Assembly: GCA_009801085.1 (NCBI GenBank)
Contig: VNWV01000010.1
Location: 496,001 to 560,000, forward strand
Length of the DNA stretch: 64,000 nt
Direction: 5' to 3'
Source: Lasiodiplodia sp. COLG20
Taxonomy: Eukaryota; Ascomycota; Dothideomycetes; Botryosphaeriales; Botryosphaeriaceae
The notes beneath the pieces were generated by a model, which was given only the letters and a program-made list of their open reading frames with translations, was not told the origin of the DNA and ran no database searches. This document shows positions 44,801 to 56,951 of the stretch, one piece after another. The position numbers were made by a program, and so were the translations under genes. Numbering within the stretch: the first letter of the stretch is position 1; each line of letters opens with the position of its first letter.

Positions 44801-46704
44801 TCAGTAACTTGGCACCCAACTTGGAAGAAACAGATGCAGTCGCCGACCCCGAGATGGACTTTCCCGTGGCCCAGTAGTGCGTTTCGAAACATCCGTTTCC
44901 CCCTCTCTCGGCTTTCTCGAACACCCACTTCAAATGACCTTTGCAGGTCACTCGTATGCGCTGCATCACTTCGACAACATACTCTTGTGAATCAGGAGTC
45001 CCGTCATACTGACTCAGTGTAGCCTGTAGGTGCTCGTAAATGGAAAGCAGGAACACGAATGCGTAAAAGCTCGCCGCCGTGACGATGCGATGGCCTGAGA
45101 AGTCCCCACATGTGAGAGCGACGGCTGGACAGACTTTATGCTCATCGGACACTGGAACGCTACACACAGAGAGGACATGCTCTAGGTTCCTCCTTAGAGC
45201 GAAATTCTCGTGTGGACATGGTGAGAGCGAAAGGTGTGTGAACAGTGTTGTACGGAAGTGGTCGTGCAAAGTCCACAGAGCTGATGCAGGGATCAGAGAC
45301 GACCGCCACACTGCGCTGTTATGCGCTGCTTTGGAGGCGATCTGCAGCCGGTAAGCCAAGGTGATCTCCACCCGGCCCGACCTGATGAATCCGGCTTCGG
45401 CTTCGTTCCTGTTGGCGATCTTGTACCACTTGTTCTCCACCTCCTCGATCCGATGCGGCACACCATCGACGAAGAGTGCCAGAACCATGCTAGCGGTATC
45501 TGATGGTCGCCCATTTCCATCGCCATCAAGTCGCTCTACCTCAGACGGGAAGCTGGTCGAACTCGGCGAAGTCGGCGACGACGATGACGGAACACTGTCG
45601 TGCTGGAGAACGAGACTGTACCCATACGGACCGAGGAACGTCGAGTACAGCTCAGCAGCCCCATAGCCCCTCTCTCGGCCCGGCCCATCAGCCGCAGTAC
45701 CATCCCCACTGCGGCTGTCTTCCGCCGTAGCGAAGTCTAGCTGCCGGATCAGCACGTCCGTGTCGATCATGACGTTCGGCACGACCAGTGCATGCTCGTC
45801 CACCCTCTTGCCGGGCTTCTTCTCAAAGACATGCTGCTGGTACACCGTCCCATCGCGGACGTAATACTGCACTGAAAGCGTGAAGGGTGCATCATACCCC
45901 TCCCCCTCATCATCACGGTCATAATCGTCGTCAAAAAACGTAAACCTTGGCCACCGATCCCGCACGAAGTCAATTCGCGGCTTGCGCCCGTCCAGTGCCC
46001 GCATCACGTCCGACCCATCCTCCATGTACAGCCCGCATAGCGTGGCCGATGGGTTGGTCGCCAGGTCGGCTAGCTCTTGGGCCCGCTCTTCGATCTGCGC
46101 CGGAGCCGGCGTGGTCGGCAGATCGACCGAGAGGAAGCCGGAGCGACCGACGAGACCGGCATCGATATCATGGCTCTGGGCGCCGCCGAGGTAGCGGGAG
46201 AGTTGGATCAGATTGCCGTAGACGTTGACGGTGGCAGTAGTGCCAGCGCCATCGCCGAAGGACGTGTAGGCATCTGTGTGGTGCTGTTGTTGATGACTTT
46301 GCTGCTGTTGATGTTGCTGGTGGGTTGTCGTGGTGGGGTCGGTGGTTTTAGGGGTGGAGAGTCTTTCTTCTTTGGGGAAGGAGTATTTGGCTGGTTGGCG
46401 CGCTGGCGAACCTGGAACTCGGCACTCTTAGCTGATGAAGTTAAGGCAAGGGGGTAAGGGAATATGCCACATGGCAGTCTTTTTACGCACCGAACAGGTA
46501 AGACCGGAATTCCTCACTATCCTTTTCAGGAAGCCCATCGAATGCAGTCGCAGAGAGTCCCGATTCGCTCGCGGACATGGAACGAACGCGTGTTGGCGAA
46601 TGTCCGGAATTCAAGGATGGAGACGACGGTGACATTCTCGGTGATGGGCTCCCTGGCGGGAGAGCCGCCACCATGGATATGCTTGGGAACAACATATTCG
46701 ACAT
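41832..46704 (-). CDS. Large protein with C-terminal CorA-like membrane domain
   Basis: Exons 46704-46491 and 46411-41832; 1597 residues. The 79-nt intron (GTGCGT donor, TTCCAG acceptor) joins SYLFG to SPARQPAKYSF; the long frame has an in-frame stop just upstream of the acceptor, so the first exon is needed. The N-terminus is Ser/Pro-rich, followed by a Gln/His run near residues 95-120. A large central region of about 1000 residues has no domain I recognise. The C-terminus has a long coiled coil, then two membrane segments (about 1455-1475 and 1482-1505). This matches fungal CorA-like Mg2+ transporter family proteins. The GMN signature expected after the first segment is replaced by SMSG, so ion transport is doubtful. 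A role is not known. Confidence 0.75.
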
Positions 46705-48268
46705 ATTTGCTCTGATTTTTTTTTTATCGAGGATGCAACCCCTGCGATACTGCGAATGTCCGTGGTGGTTCTTCTCCGGCTCTATGTCCGACCTCGACCC
46801 TAGTCGCTTTTATATGGGATGGGGGAAAAATCGTACAGGGCTGAACAAAGGTTAGACTCTATTCCGCAGAGCCGCATCCTTCATGGTTATCGATGTCCGC
46901 GACATCGGGGATACTCTCTTCTCTTAGTCGTGAGAGGGCTGGCTGGTGGATCTCGTACTGCATGCAGCCGGAGCAGAAAAAACAGCATCTCGAGGCGAAA
47001 AGAACCGACTCTCGCCCCGCCTTTTGACCAACGTGTTCACCGCAAGATTCGAGCCTAAGACAGCAAGCAGTAAAAGATCGAGGGGTGTTCAGCTCGCCAC
47101 CACCTTGACTCTTTGTTATCATAAAAAGGCACTGTCATGACCGTTTCCAATGGAGGAAATAACGACGCGGATTCCTGCCTGGAAACGACCGCATCCGCCG
47201 AGGTTTGCCATTCGTTGGACGGCGAGAGCCTCGTTCCTAGCTCATGCAAGAACAGGTGTCAGCTCCGTTCGGGGCTAGCGATGAAACGGAAAGCTGATAC
47301 CACCGCAGACATGCCGTGATTCGATGAGGGAGAGAAAAAGGGAAGATCTGGGCCTGTCGTGAAGATCAAGCTTAACCGAGAAGCGATGACACGTCCCCCC
47401 CGTCGTCGAAGTGCCCCACTGTTTTTTTTCCCTTTTTCTCCACCCAGCCTGCGCTGGTCCTGTGAACGTCTTGCCATCGAGACGAGGCTGCAGAAAAAGG
47501 AAATTAGGATCGTTTGTTTGACGTGCGGATCTTTCCGGCGTTGCGCAATGGTTAAAGGATCGGAGGGGAGATCAGATGGGATCGAGATAAATCCGAAGTC
47601 GAAGCAGCGTCGGAGATACTGTGAGGGAAGAAGGGAGGAACATCTTGTGAGGCCACAACTTTCTCAGCATTGCGAGCGTGGCAACCGAAGAAAAAGAAGG
47701 TACGGACCGTACATTGCGGCACGGCTCGGCGCGAGAGGGGTGAAGATGAGATACCCGCACGCGACATGGATGAAAAAGGCGAATGGATCCGTCGAATTGG
47801 GATGGCACCCCGGTCGTCTTCCAAGGGTTACACAGCAGACGCCAGCGAATACATACATACGAAAATACGGATATCCCCGCCGACAAGACTTTGGATGTGG
47901 TCTGTCTGTCGGACTTATACCTAGGTATGGCGCAACACTTTCAAGCACCTCGTGTTTGTTTAGACCTGTCGGATCATCCTTAGACAAGGGTTGTACAGGG
48001 GACGAAAGTAATGCCTTCAAAGTTATACCATTGTATTTTTTGCTGCTCCCTTTCGTCCGGAAGGTTGCTCTGAGCATCCGCCAAGATTGATCAAGTATTT
48101 ACAAAAAGATTGCCTAAGTATATTCACAAGGGGGCAGAAGAGGCGGAGGAAAATATGTACCAAGGAGGAGAGACAGAGCAACCGAAACGAAGACTCGAAA
48201 GGGAGGAGGGTGGGACATCATGGTCAAACACACTAAAACCCCGCACGCACGATCGGCACACGACCACT
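46705..48268. other. Intergenic, CorA-like promoter and GH53 3' flank
   Basis: No gene was recognised. A 243-codon plus-strand frame at 47359-48090 was considered and rejected. The part next to 46705 carries the CorA-like promoter. Confidence 0.5.
46808..46814 (-). promoter_or_regulatory. TATA box, CorA-like gene
   Basis: On the minus strand this reads TATAAAA, about 105 nt upstream of the ATG at 46704. Confidence 0.45.
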
Positions 48269-50725
<2,457 letters not shown>

Positions 50726-53700
50726 TCACTCATCTCTCAAGAACCTCGTCTGCAGATCATCGTCAATCATCGGCATCGCCTGCAGCGCAGCCATGGTCCG
50801 TGGCGCGTTCTCTCTCAGCATCCCCTCGTTCAGCGGCTCTTCTTCCTTGTTGCCCAGCGCGTTTCCGCCGCCGATAGCCGCCAAACGCCTGACGTACTTC
50901 AGAGCGGTGGCCAGGAAGACCATGGTGCGGTACTGAGGCATGTTGACGTTGGCCTTGGCCTTGTTGGGGTTGATGTTCATGTAGTCCCAGCCGCGCGTGC
51001 GCCAGTGGCGGCGACGCAGCTGTTCTTCGTCGGTGCGCCAGCCACGCCACTGCGGCATGAGGTGTTTTTCGCAGAGGCTGAAGGCGGCGCTGATGCGGCC
51101 GGAGCGCGCCAGGAGTTGGATGTACAGATTCCACGCCAGGTTGTCCAGCGCGAAGCCCTGGGCCAGCAGGCCCGAGACGGTCCGTTGGGCATCGGCATAC
51201 CGACCCTGGAAGTGCAAGGTGCGGAGGTAAATGACGAGCGGCCGGGCGAGCAAGTGGCGACGCTTAGGCGGAAGGGCATTGGCAGGTGGATATTTGTACT
51301 CAGGAGTGATGGCTGACTGTGGTAGGGGTGCTTGAGTTAAGATGGTGGCTTGCTCCACCGCGAGATCCCACAACCTCTCCACTTCATTGTAGAGGTCTGA
51401 TTTGAAGTGCGCGTTCATGAGAGCAACCAGCATTCGCAAGGGAGGCGCGAATTTCTTGTCTTCGTCGATGGACTCGCCCTTTTTGCTGAGGGTTTCTCGT
51501 TGTTTCAAGTACTCGGTGAAGAGTTGCTGCACGGTTTCGAAAGAGTTCCTGTCTCCCTGGAGGAGCATGACAATGTCAAGGTAAGCCCCACCGGCCTGTT
51601 CTAGGTTGCGGATGCCAAGGCCAGTCTGCGGCTCAGAAGCCGCTTCCCAAGGATTCTCTTTCCACAGCATTTCATTCACAACCCTATTCGTGCGCTCCAT
51701 TACCTCGCTCTCGCCCTTCTTATACCGGCCAGCGTGTTCTGACAGAGCCACAGCCTTGACATAAGCCATTCTGGTACTTGTAGTGGGGTGAATGCCTCGT
51801 GCTTTACGAAGATTGTCGACGAAAGGCACCTTCTCATAGAGACCTTGGTTAATGTAGCCGGCCATGACAATGGCATAGTGGAGCGCCAGAGGCTTCGTTA
51901 GTTTGGCGGGTATGACAAGCTGAAGGATTTTGTAAGCCGAATCCGTGTTGCGGGTCAGACACAATGCCATTAGCAGCGCAGCGTAAGTCCTGGCGTCGGG
52001 GGCGATGCCGCTTGCTTCCATCTCTTGGTAGATTCGCCGGGTCGAAACAACGTCGCGCCGCAAAGCATGGGCAGTCGCAAGGATGTTCCAAATGGGCTTG
52101 AAATCGCCGTCCATTCGACCAGATTCCATACGCTGCCTTAGTTGCTTAGCAACCAATTCTGCAGTCTCCATGTCGTCGTTGTTGACGAAAGCAGTGACCA
52201 GGTATCCGGCCACATCAGTCGATTGGATGATGGTCGGATCAATGTCTGCAGCTAAGGCGAACATGTCTTTGACGCCATCAACGTCACCCCTCTGGGACAT
52301 CATATCCAGAATTGCAGTGAAACTGTATGCGTCGGGCTTGGCAGGGGACTTCATCAAATCGTCGAAAACTTGACTAGCTCCTACAAGGTCGTCGTTCTTG
52401 GCATATGCACGCAACAGTGCATTCCAAGTTCTGACAAGCGGAGGCTTGTCCATTTCCGCCGCCATCTCCTTGAATGTTTGAAGAGCGCCAGCAGTATCGC
52501 CACGTGCAGCGTATGCCTTGAGGACGTACTCCCTGTGAAACATTTTACGCTGGCGGACTGGAATCTTTCTGAAATGATATTTCACTCTCTTCACATCTCC
52601 AATACGTGCGTAAGACTCCATAAGCAGCTCCAACATGGTGTTCGAAGGCCGCCTGCAGAATTCGGTTGCAGCCGCGGTGACGTGGCCGACGTCCAGGCGC
52701 GGTCCTTGTCCTCTTGCCTTAGTTCCGTGGGACACATTCATGCTTCGCGTGACACCCTTAAGTACCTTGCAAAGTGTATTTTCACTGACCGTAAAGGAGC
52801 GATCGGCCCTTGCAGTCGCGATATACATGTGGAACAGCTTCCGGACAGCCAGGGACAGTACTCCAGTGTTTTTAATCGTTGCCGATTCTAGTATACCTTC
52901 CAGGGCGTGTTCGAAATGACGGGACTCCAGAGTGCGGTTTTGTTTCAGCCTCAGGATGAGGCGATACAAGTTACGTCCACTAGCCGGACTGCGGGCCTCT
53001 GGTGCAAACTGTTTAATCGCTTGAGCGCCAAATTCCGCAGTGAATGTTCGGATTTGGTCCTGTTCCTCCAGCTCTCTCCCAGTCATCAGCCGCATTCTCC
53101 GAAAGTGGACCAGGAGCGACTCGACAAGAAAGGAAAGCCTCATGTTTTTCTCGGCCTGTCCCCAAAACTCCTGCATGGGCCTAACGACGGATGTGATTTC
53201 TGCGTACGCCTCGATTGCTAGTTGCCATTCCTTTTTTGCGATTGCAAATGCCAATAGGTCCGAGGTGCCGATGTTGCCACGCAAGGCATGGCCAGACTTA
53301 ATTCCATGCTTGTGGATTAGAGCTGCTCTCCCAAGCTTACGCTTCAAAAGATGTGACCTGATCGCACCCCTGTAGGACGAGGCCCGGCGGTCTTTCACAT
53401 CCAGAGCATCAAAAATGGCAATGACTTCGCTAGCAAGGGTCTGAGGAAATGGTCGTACAGAGCTAAGATACTCCAGGACGGCAGCAGATAAGTCCGGGGT
53501 CCTATCCGCCTCGTCGACTCTCTTCCACAGGTTCCAGACCACCGAACTATCAGTCTCGCCAGCCTCCAGATGGGAGCGAAGTGTCTCGGCCGGATTGTCC
53601 ACTTGGTGTACCCATTCCTTGTCTTTCTCCAATTTGTCCAGGTAAAAATCAGAGTCAGATTCTTCGCCCAGGTGATCCAGATAGCGGGCAGAGTCCGATT

Positions 53701-54265
53701 GTTTGCCCAAGTCGTCTCGATAGCCGGCAGAGTCGGTTTTGGCCAAGTCATCCGCCGGCATATCGCCGAAAAAATCGTCACTCTCAGGATCCGGCGCATA
53801 ACCGGAATCGGAATCTTCAATGGGACCGAAAGCATCGTATCGAGTCGAAGGATCTTCATTTGAAGGAGGAGCAGGGCTATCGGGCTCGTCGCCAGAGCCT
53901 GAAGCTTTCGAAGAAAATTGTCGGGCCCGCCCGGGAGTCGCCACACGAGCTTGACGCGCCTGCCAGCTTTCCCATCCAAAGCTGGACAGGCGGTGCATCA
54001 AAGCCAGTGTTTTTGCGGGGTATAAAAAGTCCAGGAATAGCCCATCTTGTCCGGTGGCACTCCTGCCATTGGCCGCGGGGGAATCGTGAAGCTGCGAATC
54101 GGAAGGCTGCAGCACCGAAGCCCACCAAGCGGGAAGGTCGAGGTCACCGGCGCCGTGATGCCAGAAGGACGAGTGCAGCATGCGACGGCTTCGGAGATGG
54201 GGCTTGGGGCCGCGCAGAAGGTGTCGTCCTCCGGATTCGAGACATATCGACGCCCGCTCCAGCAT
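50726..54265 (-). CDS. Mitochondrial pentatricopeptide-repeat protein (Pet309/cya-5-like)
   Basis: Single exon of 1180 codons, 1179 residues. The N-terminus MLERASICLESGGRHLLRG, with many Arg and no acidic cluster, looks like a mitochondrial presequence. An acidic Ser/Asp-rich region follows (about 120-220). The remainder is helical repeats, with PPR-like units such as VRTWNALLRAYAKNDDLVGA, DAYSFTAILDMMSQRGDVDG and DARTYAALLMALCLTRNTDS at about 35-residue spacing. The layout resembles fungal Cya-5/Pet309 proteins, which stabilise or activate translation of cox1 mRNA. The PPR call is firm; the Cya-5 link is from memory of the N-terminus and less certain. It is divergent from SRP68. Confidence 0.82.
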   Translation of the reverse strand: MLERASICLESGGRHLLRGPKPHLRSRRMLHSSFWHHGAGDLDLPAWWASVLQPSDSQLHDSPAANGRSATGQDGLFLDFLYPAKTLALMHRLSSFGWESWQARQARVATPGRARQFSSKASGSGDEPDSPAPPSNEDPSTRYDAFGPIEDSDSGYAPDPESDDFFGDMPADDLAKTDSAGYRDDLGKQSDSARYLDHLGEESDSDFYLDKLEKDKEWVHQVDNPAETLRSHLEAGETDSSVVWNLWKRVDEADRTPDLSAAVLEYLSSVRPFPQTLASEVIAIFDALDVKDRRASSYRGAIRSHLLKRKLGRAALIHKHGIKSGHALRGNIGTSDLLAFAIAKKEWQLAIEAYAEITSVVRPMQEFWGQAEKNMRLSFLVESLLVHFRRMRLMTGRELEEQDQIRTFTAEFGAQAIKQFAPEARSPASGRNLYRLILRLKQNRTLESRHFEHALEGILESATIKNTGVLSLAVRKLFHMYIATARADRSFTVSENTLCKVLKGVTRSMNVSHGTKARGQGPRLDVGHVTAAATEFCRRPSNTMLELLMESYARIGDVKRVKYHFRKIPVRQRKMFHREYVLKAYAARGDTAGALQTFKEMAAEMDKPPLVRTWNALLRAYAKNDDLVGASQVFDDLMKSPAKPDAYSFTAILDMMSQRGDVDGVKDMFALAADIDPTIIQSTDVAGYLVTAFVNNDDMETAELVAKQLRQRMESGRMDGDFKPIWNILATAHALRRDVVSTRRIYQEMEASGIAPDARTYAALLMALCLTRNTDSAYKILQLVIPAKLTKPLALHYAIVMAGYINQGLYEKVPFVDNLRKARGIHPTTSTRMAYVKAVALSEHAGRYKKGESEVMERTNRVVNEMLWKENPWEAASEPQTGLGIRNLEQAGGAYLDIVMLLQGDRNSFETVQQLFTEYLKQRETLSKKGESIDEDKKFAPPLRMLVALMNAHFKSDLYNEVERLWDLAVEQATILTQAPLPQSAITPEYKYPPANALPPKRRHLLARPLVIYLRTLHFQGRYADAQRTVSGLLAQGFALDNLAWNLYIQLLARSGRISAAFSLCEKHLMPQWRGWRTDEEQLRRRHWRTRGWDYMNINPNKAKANVNMPQYRTMVFLATALKYVRRLAAIGGGNALGNKEEEPLNEGMLRENAPRTMAALQAMPMIDDDLQTRFLRDE

Positions 54266-54680
54266 ACCCTGGCGAGCAGATTTGACGAAGGGCTACCGAC
54301 GCTGGGAAGTTCTTCGAGATGCTGCGTGGATTAGTGGGAGGCGGTAGCGGTCAAGATGGCGAGGACGTACAGCGCTGCATAACGCCCCGGGAGGAGGAAA
54401 ATGGAGGATTCGGGGGCGCGGACGACGGATGCAGCTGGAGTCGAGCGGATGGAACGACAGCTCGCGAGGAAAAGGCGGCTTTGCGGCGGCAATGGCAGTG
54501 GCGGAGGTTTCTGCGCGCAGCGCGTCGACCATCGAACGACTGGCGCTGGCCATCGAGAAATCTGGCCGGCCAAACCATTTTCCCGCGCGCGTCATCGCCG
54601 GCCTGCCCACCGCCTACGCGCCGACCCCGCCGGTGTTTCTGGTAGCTGTGCTTCACTTGACGGCCTCACCTACCGCTCCA
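54266..54680. promoter_or_regulatory. Short divergent promoter, PPR gene / SRP68
   Basis: Only 415 bp lie between the two start codons, so both genes must share or abut promoters here. The SRP68 frame is open upstream to 54429, but no homology is expected there. Confidence 0.5.
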
Positions 54681-56694
54681 ATGGACATCACCGCCTTCAT
54701 TGTCGCCCAGCGCGACGAGGCTCTGTTGTTGGGCGACTACAACACCTATCGCCAGACCTGTTCGCGCCGCATCCTCACCCTCCGCAAACGCACCGGCCGC
54801 GCCACCCCCAAGAACGCAAAGTACAGCGCAAAAGCCCCCATTGCGGCCGACGATATCGCCAAGAGCCATGAGTATGTCAATCGCTCCATCTGAGCAGTTT
54901 GGGTCTGACACCAGCTCTCAGCTTTGTCCACCTTTTTCTCTTCACGGCTGAGCGCGCTTGGGCCCATGCCATGTACATGAAGTCTGTCCACGCCGAAGAC
55001 AACGCGGACAAGGGTATTACTGGTTCCACCCGCAAGCACATCATCTCGCGACTGCACAAGGCTGCCCACACAGCGAATGAGCTTGCGTCGCTGCTGGCCG
55101 ACCAGTCCACCGGGGCCACCCCCACCGATCAGCTGGAGGCTCAGGCATACGTATACTCGCTCCGCGGCGCCGAGGAGTTTGAGAAGCAGGCCGAGGGGTT
55201 CCACCTCCGCAGCCCTCAGTCGCCGGAACAGAGGTGGAAATCCTGTCTCATGAATTACTCGGGAGCCCGCATTATCTACAACGCCCTTCTCCAAGCCACC
55301 AAGAAGGATGTCTACAAGGAATTCCTGGCTAGCACAGTTGACCCCAGTATCCGTTACGCCGCGTACCAGTCTCGCCTCCCCCGAACCGTTTCCGTCGCTA
55401 CAGTCGCACGCCAATATTTTCCCAACGAGGACGCCGCCTTGCTGTCTGCCGTCGAGACACTCTATCCGGATGCTCTCAAAGATGAGACAGTAGCGGCCGG
55501 TATGTACAACGAAAATTAAGAAGTAAAGCAGTTGGGCTAACAAGAAATGCAGGCAAGGGTGAAGACTCCGTCGAGAAAATCCCCAACACCATCACATGGC
55601 GCTCGCGGACGGCCAACATCGTTGATGCCGCGGTTGGCCAAGCCCTCGCTGCAGTTACGTCCGCCGAGGCCCGTCTCTCCGAATTCTTGACTTCTGCCTC
55701 GCCCGAGACTTCCTTCCGTGATAAGGCTGCGGCATACGATGAGGTTCTCATTGCTAGCCAGGACGCCTCGGACTCTACCCGGCACGCTATTGAGGAGCTG
55801 GAGAAGGAAGGCGTGAGCGAAGGAGACTCGCGTATGCAGGACCTGCGTGTGACGGACCTGGCCGTCAACTACGACCTCATCGGCTGGCGCGTGGGAAGGA
55901 ACCGGGTGCTCATCGGGCTGGACGACGGCGCCGTGCTGCACTCCGAGAACATCAAGAAGCCAAAGAAGCCCAGGAAAGACGGCAAGGAGTGGGTCGAAAA
56001 GGAAGAAGGCACCGGCCGCAAGCTCGCGAGAATACGCGAGCGCAACGTGCTCTACGACTCCATCCTCCAGAGCATCGACTCGGTGAAGGACCTCCGGGGC
56101 GCCATGCGCGACGCCGCCTTCATCGAGGAGCTAGACGGCAAGCGCGCCTACTACCGCGCCCTCAAGTGTCTCAACCTCGGCTACTCGCACGCGCTCCTCT
56201 CGCAGTCCAAGAACGCCCTCGCCCTGTACTCCCGCGCCCTCGACCTCGCCGCCAAAGCCGTCGCCACCGGCACGTCCGAATCCTCGTCCGCGCCGCCCAA
56301 GCTGGACATCAGCCGCGAGCAGGCCGAGTCCCTGCACCGCCGGCTCGAGGGCGCGGTCCAGCAGTTCCGCGCGCTCGTCGACCTCCAGAGCCACGCTGCG
56401 GGCGGCGGCGATGATGCGGCCGCAAACAAGGGCGTCGTCCCTACCCCCATCGCCGAGCGTCTCAACCAGTACCCGCCCGAGGGCGTCGACCTCAAGAACC
56501 TCGTCGAGTGGCCACCGAGGCTGCAGTCCGTGCCCGTCAAGCCGCTGTTCCTGGACGTCGCGTTCAACTACATCGACTACCCGGGTAGGGCGAAGGCGGT
56601 CGTGGAGAGCGAGGGAGGTGGCGTCAAGTTGGATCAAGCTCAGGGCAAGGCGGAGGAGCCGAAGAAGAAGGGCTGGTTTGGGTTTGGTCGGTAA
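54681..56694 (+). CDS. srp68: Signal recognition particle subunit SRP68
   Basis: Exons 54681-54871, 54922-55499 and 55553-56694; 636 residues. Introns are 50 and 53 nt with GTATGT donors; the junctions restore KSHDFVHLFLFTAERAW and TVAAGKGEDSVEK. MDITAFIVAQRDEALLLGDY is the expected SRP68 N-terminus, followed by RATPKNAKYSAKAPI (RNA-binding basic segment) and the helical TPR-like body. The C-terminal KPLFLDVAFNYIDYPG block contacts SRP72. SRP68 binds 7S RNA and with SRP72 supports elongation arrest during co-translational targeting to the ER. The start was set at this ATG because homology begins there, although the frame is open further upstream. Confidence 0.93.
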
Positions 56695-56951
56695 AAAGGG
56701 AATGGGTTGGAAATGGTCATGACGGTACTACGAGGCGATTCATTATAAAAGACAAAAAAGACAAGAGAGACGAGAATCATAATCGAGAAAAGTTTGAGAC
56801 GTTGAGTAAGTATTCTGAAGGCATGATGAAATGTGACAATTTGTTGAACTCTAGGAACTCTAACAATCTATGGAATCTTGATATCTCTCAAGCCTAGAGA
56901 GCAGCTGAACCCAGCTCTAACATCGTAACCAGCAAACATCCACATAGCTGA

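Noticed and set aside
47359..48090. 243-codon plus-strand frame
   Set aside because: It opens on GTG, is rich in Arg, Cys and Ser without motif order, lacks the codon bias of the confident genes, and overlaps equally long frames on the other strand.
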